From Chloroflexota bacterium (GTDB taxonomy: Bacteria > Chloroflexota > Dehalococcoidia > Lucifugimonadales > JADFKI01), in contig JADFKI010000224.1 in the NCBI GenBank assembly GCA_022565015.1, positions 1 through 6,206 on the forward strand: a DNA stretch of 6,206 bases, written 5' to 3'. Positions 1 to 6,206 of this stretch are shown piece by piece (position 1 is the first letter of the stretch; each line of letters begins with the position of its first letter). The translations under genes and the position numbers were made by a program. Below the pieces are notes generated by a model, which was given only the letters and a program-made list of their open reading frames with translations, was not told the DNA's origin and searched no databases.

Positions 1-2526
1 GAGGGTCTCGCGATTACGACCCTTGCCGTTGTTATCGCGCCCTTTCTTGCCTTCGGCGCCATAGCCCTTTCGGGCAAGCTTCCCTTCTTCTCAGATATAA
101 CGGGTGGCAGCCCGCTACCCGTCGATATGCGGTTGTCCCCCTTTCTTGTTGCGGGGGCCGTCGGCGCCCTCAGCCTGGCGATATTTGTCGTGCCCGGCGT
201 GCTTGGAGCCCGGGCCGGCCTTATCATTCACAAGCTGAGGTCTTCAAGGCCTCCATCGGTGCCCCTCTTCCAGCGGTACTACCTCGATCTGCTTCTGCTG
301 GTAATCGGCGGCCTCGTGTTCTGGGAGCTAAATGCCAGGGGCCAGCTGATATCCGGCGGGCTCTTCAAGGGCGTACAGGTCAACGAGGCCCTGTTACTGG
401 CGCCCGTCCTAGTGCTGACCCTGGTCGCGCTGGTCTTCATGCGGCTGTTCCCCTTGCTTGTCCGGTACATCGGCGGCGAGTCCGCAGGGCTGCAACAGGC
501 GGTCATATTCGGCACGACGGTCCTCCTGGCGTTAACGATTACTTTGGAGGCCGTCCGCGCCGGTGCGTACGATGGGCTTTGGCTCCCACTGTTGCTGACC
601 GCCGCCATTGGAGCAACCTACTGGGCCACGGACCGCACCGAATCCAGACCGGCAGTTGTCCTGGGCATCGCAACGCAAGCCATCCTGGTGACGGCCACCT
701 TGCTCATGCGAAACCCCGTGGCCGCCTCCATGTCCTTCGTCCCTTCAATTGCGCTGACGCTCATCGTCCCGATGCAGCTGCTGTATCTCGGTCTGCGCGC
801 GCTCAATCGCAGGGCTCCTGTCTGGCTATCATTAAGCCTGTGGAACATGGCGCGAAATCCGCTTCAATATAGCTGGCTGGTCCTGTTGCTCGTGATGGTG
901 ACGGGTCTGGGGGTCCTCTCAACGACCGTCGGTGGAACGTTGGACCGTAGCTATGAGGAGCGAATCTCATACAATATCGCCACCGATATCCGAGTAGTCG
1001 GCATTCAGACCCGCATCGCGCGGGGTCGACGTGCCCTCAAGGAGAGGTATCTGGAGATACCCGGCGTCACCGGAGTCTCTCTAGCCCTGAGAGGGAGGGG
1101 CAGCCTGGGAACGACTATCAGCGGCGGAGCGTTCGAGGTGCTCGCCCTGGAGTCCCAGGAGTTTCATTACCTGTCGTGGTACCGCGACGATTTTTCAGAC
1201 CAACCTCTCCCCGGTGTGATGCGTTCGCTGCAGCCTCCGTCCCTGGTGGAGCCCGTACTGATTCCCGAAGACGCCGTCAGTTTGGGAGTGTGGGCCCGTC
1301 CACAGGAAGAGTATGGAAACATATTCTTGTGGATGGTGATTCAGGACGCTCGCGGCGTGCTCGATACGGTGACACTGGGCGAACTGGGGCCACCCGAATG
1401 GGGCCTGATGACGGCGAGTATTCCGAGATCGCTGCAACCCCCACTTCAGCTTGTGTCGATTCAGATCTTCGAGCCGGTCTTCGGGCCCTCCGGCACTCCG
1501 GGCTCGCTGTGGTTTGACGATATTCATGCGATAAAGTCGGATGGCAGCGCAGTCATACTGGACGACTTTGAGCTAGGCCGGAACGCGTGGACGCCGCTGG
1601 CGACCTCCGTGATCTCCTCCGACCGCGTGACCAGGGTACGGGACAACGTGTTCAGAGGCGCTCAGTCCGCCGTATTCAGGTTCGGCAAGGACACGGACCG
1701 GGGCATTCGCGGCTTCTATCAGAGCCCAAGCGGCGGGCCAATTCCAGTCGTCGCCAGTGAGACGTTCATGCGGGCCTCGGGCGCCACGGTGGGTCAGCCG
1801 ATCATCATCGACCTCATGAGCCGCCTGGTCCCCATAGTCGTTCAGGATACGGTGAACTACTTCCCGACCCTGGACCCGGGCGGTGCCGGTTTCATAATCA
1901 CGGACCTGGACGGCATGCTCAGGCATCTCAATATACTCAGTCCGACCACGAATTTCTCGCCGAACGAGCTATATCTCACCGAGGCTCCGGGCGCGGAAGG
2001 GGCGGTAAAAGATGCCATTCTCGCACTGGTGGGCGATGATCAGATTCTGGACCGCCGAGAGCAGATCGAATCCATACGCCTGGACCCGTTGATCACCGCC
2101 GGGTGGAAGGCCCTCTCTCTGCTGGCGATTAGTATAATAATATTGTCGGCGGGAATGGGTTACGTGACTTATCTCCTGGCGTTCTCGGACCGCAACAGAA
2201 GCCAAATGGGCTATCTGCAATCGCTGGGGCTGTCCTACGGGCAGATGTTGGGCTTGCTGGTCCTGGAGCACCTCGTAATCGTTGTGATTGGGCTGGGACT
2301 GGGGACCGCAACCGGTTTCTTCATGAGCAATCTGATGGTCACCGCCCTGGCCGTTACTGAGGACGGATTCAAGGTCATTCCACCGTTTATTCTCGAGACC
2401 GACTTCAGCCTGCTCATTCCCATATACGGCGCTCTGATAGGCATCTTCCTGGCGTCCCTGCTCGGGCTTGCCCGCAGCATGAAAAACATTGACCTACGTG
2501 CTATTTCTCGCATCGAAGGCGGTTGA
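1..2526 (+). CDS. Large FtsX-like ABC transporter permease, 5' truncated (paralog A)
   Basis: The reading frame is open from base 1 to TGA 2524-2526, giving 841 visible residues. The ATG at 127 is internal, because upstream codons already encode a membrane helix that matches the downstream paralog. About 370 residues (TM1, extracytoplasmic domain 1, TM2) are probably missing. Visible order, counted from base 1: TM3 about 3-25; TM4 47-68; a cytoplasmic stretch ending FQRYYLD (90-96); five or six hydrophobic segments at 97-266; WNMARNP (281-287); TM11 292-310; extracytoplasmic domain 2 about 313-700; TM12 704-726; TM13 750-772; TM14 804-823; a short basic tail. The segment GYLQSLGLSYGQ before TM13 and PVVASETF...VGQ...YFPTLD (582-625) are typical of FtsX and MacB periplasmic-core domains. 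The expected role is the membrane subunit of an ABC system acting on envelope lipids, lipoproteins or peptides. Substrate unknown; superfamily call firm, exact function not. Confidence 0.9.
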   Translation, partial: EGLAITTLAVVIAPFLAFGAIALSGKLPFFSDITGGSPLPVDMRLSPFLVAGAVGALSLAIFVVPGVLGARAGLIIHKLRSSRPPSVPLFQRYYLDLLLLVIGGLVFWELNARGQLISGGLFKGVQVNEALLLAPVLVLTLVALVFMRLFPLLVRYIGGESAGLQQAVIFGTTVLLALTITLEAVRAGAYDGLWLPLLLTAAIGATYWATDRTESRPAVVLGIATQAILVTATLLMRNPVAASMSFVPSIALTLIVPMQLLYLGLRALNRRAPVWLSLSLWNMARNPLQYSWLVLLLVMVTGLGVLSTTVGGTLDRSYEERISYNIATDIRVVGIQTRIARGRRALKERYLEIPGVTGVSLALRGRGSLGTTISGGAFEVLALESQEFHYLSWYRDDFSDQPLPGVMRSLQPPSLVEPVLIPEDAVSLGVWARPQEEYGNIFLWMVIQDARGVLDTVTLGELGPPEWGLMTASIPRSLQPPLQLVSIQIFEPVFGPSGTPGSLWFDDIHAIKSDGSAVILDDFELGRNAWTPLATSVISSDRVTRVRDNVFRGAQSAVFRFGKDTDRGIRGFYQSPSGGPIPVVASETFMRASGATVGQPIIIDLMSRLVPIVVQDTVNYFPTLDPGGAGFIITDLDGMLRHLNILSPTTNFSPNELYLTEAPGAEGAVKDAILALVGDDQILDRREQIESIRLDPLITAGWKALSLLAISIIILSAGMGYVTYLLAFSDRNRSQMGYLQSLGLSYGQMLGLLVLEHLVIVVIGLGLGTATGFFMSNLMVTALAVTEDGFKVIPPFILETDFSLLIPIYGALIGIFLASLLGLARSMKNIDLRAISRIEGG
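286..861 (+). other. Multi-helix linker between the two FtsX halves of paralog A
   Basis: Residues 96-287 (from base 1) are mostly hydrophobic, with likely membrane segments near 97-110, 130-147, 168-183, 191-208, 217-236 and 245-263, ending at the cytoplasmic WNMARNP motif. Duplicated FtsX permeases such as YbbP are generally described with about ten helices, hence only about two in this position; here there seem to be about six. The conserved landmarks shared with the downstream protein are FQR-YLD, GLF--V-VN, MRLFPL/LRLFPL and RAP. The helix count is by eye and could be off by one or two. Confidence 0.5.
1252..1734 (+). other. Jelly-roll-like domain inserted in extracytoplasmic domain 2 of paralog A
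   Basis: Residues about 418-578 (counted from base 1) interrupt what is normally a continuous MacB/FtsX core domain. The core runs up to the WYRDDF...L stretch and resumes at PVVASETF. The insert reads like a carbohydrate-binding-module or galactose-binding-like beta sandwich: IPEDAVSLGVWARP, then IQDARG, LGELGPPEW, LQLVSIQIF, and the strand SLWFDDIH (502-509). After this comes ILDDFELGRNAW (519-530) and a GAQSAVFRF strand. In ordinary members of this fold a DDFE...W...G-S-F opening comes first and the FDDI strand last, so the order here looks circularly permuted. The fold is assigned from motif pattern only. It might bind a glycan or an envelope ligand, or be purely structural. Confidence 0.5.
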
Positions 2527-2537
2527 ACAGACATATG
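2515..2537 (+). promoter_or_regulatory. Coupled gene junction without a clear Shine-Dalgarno
   Basis: The upstream stop (TGA 2524-2526) and the downstream ATG (2535-2537) are 8 bases apart. The 5-12 bases before the ATG hold no GGAGG-like sequence. The nearest purine-rich stretch, GAAGG at 2515-2519, lies about 15 bases upstream, inside the end of the first gene. This points to reinitiation by ribosomes finishing the first gene. A TTG at 2523-2525 that overlaps the stop is in frame and would add four residues (LNRH if read as Leu); the in-frame stop at 2490-2492 rules out anything longer. ATG 2535 gives a normal start, a short basic cytoplasmic N-terminus before TM1. Confidence 0.55.
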
Positions 2538-5500
2538 CCCAGCGCCATTTCAAACCTGGTATCCGCCTGGCCCCTGGTGGCCAAGCGAAGCGTTGCGCAG
2601 TGGCGGCTGCTGTCGACGGTGGTGATTGGCGTGCTGTTGGCCACGACGATCATGTCTGGGACCGTTATCTACTTCGAGGCCCTTCGGGAGCTTGCCCTTA
2701 AAAACACGCTGGAAGGGCTCACGGTTGAGGAAAAGGACATCCTGATCAAGGCCGAGCGCGGGCCGACTAATTTCGAGGAGTATCAGAAAGTCCGGCAGGC
2801 GATGGTCCGCCAATTCAACGGACGGCTCGGCTGGCTGCTGCGAGACACCATCCGAGGCGGTAAGACGGCGACCTTTTTCCTGACAGCCCCCGGCAACGAG
2901 GAGGCGGCCGGCGACGATAATTCGCGCTCCTATTTTGTCTTTTCTCCAAGGCTCCAAGAGTATATAGACATCTTGCCGGGAGGCCGGTTGCCCAACGAGC
3001 GGGCCCTGAACAACCCCGACGTACCCTTCGAGCTAGAGGCCCTGGTTCCTGTGGAGGACGCAGAGGCGTACGGCGTAGGCGTAGGCGACCGGCTTTCAGT
3101 CGTTCCTTATTGGGCCGATAGGCTCGAGTACGCCGGAGTCGTGATCAGCGGCCTCTTCCGAAGAAAAGACGCGGACGCGGAATACTGGTATCTGGACGAC
3201 AAGCTATTCAAGGCGTCCACGTCAGAGTCCTTCCGCACCATCCCCTTTTACATCTCCGAGCTAACGTTCATGGAGGAGCTCGGAGCGGCGTTCAGGGACA
3301 TGGACAGCTCCTACTCATTTCTGCTGGCCGTGGACCCTGGCCGGCTCAATGCCGACAACTCCACCTTCACTCGTGGTCAAATCGCGACAATGAAAGCCCG
3401 GCTGACCAGCGATCTGTTCAGCTATAGACAGGTGACGGAGCTAGACGACGCACTCGCGGAATACGACCAGCGTCTCTTCTTCAGCAAGATACCCATGTTC
3501 GTGATACTCGTGCTGATCGCCGTCGTCATCCTCTACTACGTGGTTACGCTTTCGTCGCTGCTAGTCGAGCAACAGAAGGGCGAGATAGCCCTCCTCCGCA
3601 GCAGAGGAGCGAGCTCTACCCAGGTCCTGGCGGTGTTCGTCCTGGAGGGCGCAACTATCTCCTTGCTCGCGATCATCGCCGCCCCCTTGATAGCCGCCGC
3701 GACCATAAGCGCCCTGGGCTTCACACCTGCGTTCTCCGCCCTGAGCGATAGCAACAGCCTAACGGTGACCATAACGAGCGGCGCGTACATGATGAGCGCC
3801 CTGGGCGGGCTATTGAGCTTCTTAGCGCTCATGATTCCGGCCGTACAGGCATCCCGCGTCAACGTTACTCGACATCGCCAGCTCTCCGCCAGGCCGACCT
3901 CAGAACCGTTCTTCCAGAGGTTTTACCTCGACGTGATGCTACTGTTCGTAAGCGTCTTCTTGTTCAGGCAGCTCAGCGAGCAGGGGTCCATCGTGGCCAC
4001 GGGGCTGTTTGGAGAGGTCGCGGTCAACCAGATCCTGCTGGCGGTGCCCGCGCTCATACTCGTCGCCTTCGCGCTGGTGCTGCTAAGGCTGTTTCCGCTC
4101 TCCATACGCTTCTTGAGCGGGGACTCACCCAGACTCGTGCATCTGGTCGTTATTGGCGTCACAACGATTACGGCGGCGTCCATCCTGTTCGGCGAGGCGA
4201 TTGGCGGCGACGATCTCGCGTGGCTGCCTCAACTGGCGGTTCTCGGCGCCCTCGGCGCTCTATACTGGTACACCGAGCGCGCCAACTCAAAGTCGTTGAG
4301 GTACGGCGGCCTTCTGGTCCAGGCCGGGCTTGCGTCAGCGGTGATGATCAGCCCCATGAACGTTCCATTATTGGAGTTCTTTACGTTCGAATCGGGTGGG
4401 ACGGCCGTTCAGCCCGGCATCGCGGCCGGTGTCGTTCTGCTGGGGTTGGACTTCCCCGCGGGCGGCGGCTTCATACCCATACCAGTGGGGATATTCTTTC
4501 TGGCGACGCGCGCCTTCTCCCTTCGTGCTCCGGTGGGCTACTCGATGGGAATGTGGCAGATGGCCCGCAACCCGACGCATTACGCACGGCTTTCGCTGCT
4601 TCTCATACTCATGGCGGGCCTCGGCATCTTCGCGGCCAGCTTCGGCGGTACGTTGGAACGAAGCTTCGAGGAGCAGGCGCGATACGCCACGGGCTCCGAT
4701 GTCAGGGTCGAAGGCCTTCTGCTGAACTCACGCGGACCGACCCGTCCACTGATCGACAGCTACGAAGCGCTTCCGGCCGTAGACCGGGTAGCTCCAGCCC
4801 TACGCGCTTTCGGCACCGACCTCTCAAAGTTTTTCGGCAACCAGTACACGATGTTTGCCGTCGACAGCGAGGTCATGAGTGAGGTCGGATGGTTCCGTCC
4901 GGATTTTGCCGAAAAGCCCATGTCCGGGCTGCTGTCCGTCCTCGAGCACGACGGCCAGCCTCAGGGCATCCTCCTTCCCGCGGACGCCCAGTCAATAGGC
5001 GTCCGCGTCAAGGCGGACCGACCTCATCCCAGCGTCGTGGTCTCGGCGCGCATCAAGGACTCAAACGACCGCTATTTCTCCTACCCACTTGGCCGACTTG
5101 ATTCGGGCGACTGGACAGCCCTGGAGCAAGGCCTGGAAAGGGTCAACAGGTTCAGCAGACGGCCGCCTCTGCAGCCCGTCCAGCCCTTGACTATCGTGTC
5201 GCTGAGCGTTCACGATGTAAACACCAGGGGAAAGCTGAGGGCGGGCTCCGTGTCCTTCGATGAGGTCTATGTACGAATGGCCGGCGGCGATGTCCGAGTC
5301 TTGGAGAGCTTTCAGGGCATTTCGGACTGGAACATCTTGAGGGTTGCGCGTGAGGCCGTGACGGACGACTTTCAGCAGTCCTCCGTGGGATTTGACGGCG
5401 AGAACGGCACCGGGCTCTTCATATGGTCTGAAGGAAGCCCGCTGACGGGCCGAGGCATTTATCACGGACCGCCCGCGTCTCCCCTGCCCGTCATAGCAAG

Positions 5501-6206
5501 CACCTCCTTCTTGGCCGATACGGACCATGACGTAAACGATGAGTTCGAAGTCTCCGTCTCCGGCCACAGGGTCCCCATCCGAATCGTGGACAGCATCGAA
5601 TTCTTCCCGACGCTGGACACCATAAACAAGTCGTTCCTCCTATCCGACCTGACGTCCGTTCTGAAGTATGCGAACCTGGACACTACTTCAAGCGAGCTCA
5701 AGCCCAATCAGGTCTGGCTGTCCACGAATTCCATCGACGGCGAGAGAGACCTGCTGATAAGCGCCCTGGAAAACGATAAGCCCTTTCTCCATCGCATCGT
5801 CCACGACACCGAACGGGAGCTGGCCCTATCCCAGGTTGACCCGCTCGTACAGGCCGGTTGGAGGGCCCTGCTGTTCATGGCATTCGGGGCCGTGCTTATC
5901 CTGAGCTGCCTGGGGTTTCTCGTCCACGCCTACGTCTCCTTCAGGGAGCGGGAGATGCAGTTCGGGCTCATGCGAACGATAGGCTTCTCGATGGGTCAGC
6001 TCATCACGCTGGTATGGGTGGAGCAGGCGCTTGTGATCACGGCGGGCATGGCCCTGGGAGCCGAGATGGGCAGGCGGCTGGGCGCCATCATCATGCCGTT
6101 CCTCAGCCACAACGACAGGGGAGGACAGGTGCTTCCACCCTTCGTATTGGAGATCGACTGGGGGACCCTTGGCATCACGTACGGGTTCATGATCCTCGTC
6201 TTCACG
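2535..6206 (+). CDS. Large FtsX-like ABC transporter permease, 3' truncated (paralog B)
   Basis: Frame 3 is open from ATG 2535 to the window end: 1224 codons with no stop. Alignment with the upstream paralog suggests about 24 residues are missing. Layout: basic N-terminus; TM1 25-47; extracytoplasmic domain 1 48-318, with a MacB-core-like stretch PVEDAEAYGVGVGD (to G184-D185); TM2 320-340; FtsX coupling motif EIALLRSRGAS...LEG (350-372); TM3 373-394; TM4 417-437; FFQRFYLD (459-466); hydrophobic linker 467-661; WQMARNP (674-680); TM11 685-703; extracytoplasmic domain 2 706-1108; TM12 1111-1133; second FtsX motif LMRTIGFSMGQ (1145-1155); TM13 1156-1176; TM14 from 1211. This is a duplicated FtsX unit, somewhat like YbbP but much larger. 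It probably pairs with the upstream paralog and an ATPase encoded elsewhere. It is not a classical LolC/LolE (about 400 residues, four TMs). Superfamily confident; substrate unknown. Confidence 0.9.
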   Translation, partial: MPSAISNLVSAWPLVAKRSVAQWRLLSTVVIGVLLATTIMSGTVIYFEALRELALKNTLEGLTVEEKDILIKAERGPTNFEEYQKVRQAMVRQFNGRLGWLLRDTIRGGKTATFFLTAPGNEEAAGDDNSRSYFVFSPRLQEYIDILPGGRLPNERALNNPDVPFELEALVPVEDAEAYGVGVGDRLSVVPYWADRLEYAGVVISGLFRRKDADAEYWYLDDKLFKASTSESFRTIPFYISELTFMEELGAAFRDMDSSYSFLLAVDPGRLNADNSTFTRGQIATMKARLTSDLFSYRQVTELDDALAEYDQRLFFSKIPMFVILVLIAVVILYYVVTLSSLLVEQQKGEIALLRSRGASSTQVLAVFVLEGATISLLAIIAAPLIAAATISALGFTPAFSALSDSNSLTVTITSGAYMMSALGGLLSFLALMIPAVQASRVNVTRHRQLSARPTSEPFFQRFYLDVMLLFVSVFLFRQLSEQGSIVATGLFGEVAVNQILLAVPALILVAFALVLLRLFPLSIRFLSGDSPRLVHLVVIGVTTITAASILFGEAIGGDDLAWLPQLAVLGALGALYWYTERANSKSLRYGGLLVQAGLASAVMISPMNVPLLEFFTFESGGTAVQPGIAAGVVLLGLDFPAGGGFIPIPVGIFFLATRAFSLRAPVGYSMGMWQMARNPTHYARLSLLLILMAGLGIFAASFGGTLERSFEEQARYATGSDVRVEGLLLNSRGPTRPLIDSYEALPAVDRVAPALRAFGTDLSKFFGNQYTMFAVDSEVMSEVGWFRPDFAEKPMSGLLSVLEHDGQPQGILLPADAQSIGVRVKADRPHPSVVVSARIKDSNDRYFSYPLGRLDSGDWTALEQGLERVNRFSRRPPLQPVQPLTIVSLSVHDVNTRGKLRAGSVSFDEVYVRMAGGDVRVLESFQGISDWNILRVAREAVTDDFQQSSVGFDGENGTGLFIWSEGSPLTGRGIYHGPPASPLPVIASTSFLADTDHDVNDEFEVSVSGHRVPIRIVDSIEFFPTLDTINKSFLLSDLTSVLKYANLDTTSSELKPNQVWLSTNSIDGERDLLISALENDKPFLHRIVHDTERELALSQVDPLVQAGWRALLFMAFGAVLILSCLGFLVHAYVSFREREMQFGLMRTIGFSMGQLITLVWVEQALVITAGMALGAEMGRRLGAIIMPFLSHNDRGGQVLPPFVLEIDWGTLGITYGFMILVFT
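2676..3488 (+). other. Extracytoplasmic domain 1 of paralog B (MacB-core-like)
   Basis: Residues 48-318 lie between TM1 and TM2 and form a mostly hydrophilic domain. The first part (about 50-110) is charged and probably helical. A later segment, LVPVEDAEAYGVGVGDRL (170-187), followed by a strand ending GVVISGLF, matches the usual MacB periplasmic-core pattern in which a residue run ending in Gly-Asp precedes beta strands. YWYLDD shortly afterwards also fits that pattern. The corresponding domain of the upstream paralog lies outside the window, so the two cannot be compared. This domain lacks the jelly-roll insert seen in domain 2. Confidence 0.55.
3930..4574 (+). other. Multi-helix linker between the two FtsX halves of paralog B
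   Basis: Residues 466-680 match the linker of the upstream protein: in the first part, from FFQRFYLD to LSGDS, about 33 of 72 positions are identical by hand alignment. Likely membrane segments lie near 466-480, 499-519, 535-553, 561-579, 590-606 and 646-661. From the GL pair at 592-593 to P680 it is about 23 residues longer than its paralog, owing to a Gly-rich stretch around 620-645 that includes PAGGGF. It ends at WQMARNP, a cytoplasmic motif just before TM11. Confidence 0.5.
4959..5483 (+). other. Jelly-roll-like domain inserted in extracytoplasmic domain 2 of paralog B
   Basis: Residues about 809-983 occupy the same place as the insert in the upstream protein, between WFRPDF...LL and PVIASTSF. 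The matching pieces occur in the same order: LLPADAQSIGVRVKA (813-827), ARIKDSN (838-844), LGRLDSGDW (852-860), LTIVSLSV, SVSFDEVYV (905-913), then VLESFQGISDW (922-932) and an SSVGFD...GLFIW stretch. The acidic pair in FDDI of the upstream copy becomes FDEV here, and DDFE becomes ESFQ, so the two copies have diverged at positions that are often conserved in such domains. Its presence in both paralogs suggests the insert predates the gene duplication. The fold is inferred by eye. Confidence 0.48.

Larger units (their letters stand above)
3645..6206 (+). repeat. Diverged gene duplication: second copy of bases 1-2454
   Basis: The protein encoded here (residues 371-1224 of paralog B) is collinear with visible residues 1-817 of paralog A. 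Shared landmarks in the same order are EG at the start of TM3, FQR-YLD, GLF, LFPL, RAP, W-MARNP, GGTL-RS-EE, the jelly-roll insert, PV-AS--F, FPTLD, DPL--AGW-AL and PPF-LE-D. The similarity is at protein level and far from identity, so this is an old duplication and not a recent DNA repeat. Paralog B is 37 residues longer over this span, mostly in the linker and domain 2. Confidence 0.85.

Noticed and set aside
127..129. ATG at 127 as the start of the first gene
   Set aside because: The frame is open to base 1, and upstream codons encode a TM3-like helix that aligns with residues 371 onward of the second protein, so this Met is internal.
2133..2138. Perfect TATAAT, a possible -10 promoter element
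   Set aside because: It lies inside the codons of TM12 (Ile-rich), has no TTGACA-like box 16-18 bases upstream, and is about 400 bases from the next start.
2523..2525. TTG overlapping the stop of the first gene as start of the second
   Set aside because: It is in frame, but ATG 2535 is the better codon and no ribosome-binding site at suitable spacing favours the TTG.
2550..2957. 135-codon antisense open frame at the start of the second gene
   Set aside because: It overlaps TM1 and domain 1 codons of the second gene, with a Gln/Arg/Gly-rich product typical of shadow frames.
3075..3086. Short tandem GTAGGC repeat
   Set aside because: Only two units; it encodes Val-Gly-Val-Gly in the conserved turn before Gly-Asp and is explained by the protein.
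4220..4882. 220-codon open frame on the + strand, frame 2
   Set aside because: It lies wholly inside the second permease gene in another frame; its product is Arg/Ser/Gly-rich and low in complexity, as expected of a GC-rich shadow frame.
5061..5567. 168-codon antisense open frame
   Set aside because: It is opposite conserved domain-2 codons of the second permease, with no recognisable family; the sense frame is well supported by the paralog alignment.

Overview
The window holds one thing: two very large, tandem, same-strand membrane proteins of the FtsX/MacB-like ABC-permease superfamily, covering nearly every base. Both are cut by the window edges. The first is open from base 1 to a stop at 2524-2526 and lacks its 5' end. 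The second starts at ATG 2535 and is still open at base 6206, after 1224 codons. Only 8 bases separate them, so they are almost certainly co-transcribed and translationally coupled. No RNA gene, mobile element, CRISPR array, terminator or gene-free stretch is visible.

The two proteins are paralogs. The start of the visible first protein aligns with residue 371 of the second, and similarity continues to the window end. By that alignment the complete proteins would be about 1,210 and 1,250 residues. Each appears to be a duplicated FtsX unit: TM1, extracytoplasmic domain 1, TM2-4, a hydrophobic linker of about six segments, TM11, extracytoplasmic domain 2, TM12-14. Inside extracytoplasmic domain 2 both carry an extra block of about 160-175 residues. 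It looks like a galactose-binding/carbohydrate-binding-module-type beta jelly roll, with its sequence motifs in an order suggesting circular permutation. This is the most interesting signal in the window.

Function is inferred. Proteins of this superfamily work with a LolD/MacB-type ATPase to move or extract lipids, lipoproteins, peptides or envelope components, or to transmit mechanical force across the membrane. Two unequal permeases side by side suggest a heterodimer, as in LolC-LolE, sharing an ATPase. No ATPase is encoded here, and the substrate cannot be told.

The organism is a bacterium with a fairly GC-rich genome that still uses AGG, ATA and CTA codons freely. Giant tandem FtsX-like permeases of this kind bring to mind Chloroflexota (for example uncultured Dehalococcoidia/SAR202-type lineages), but this is a low-confidence impression, not something the sequence proves.
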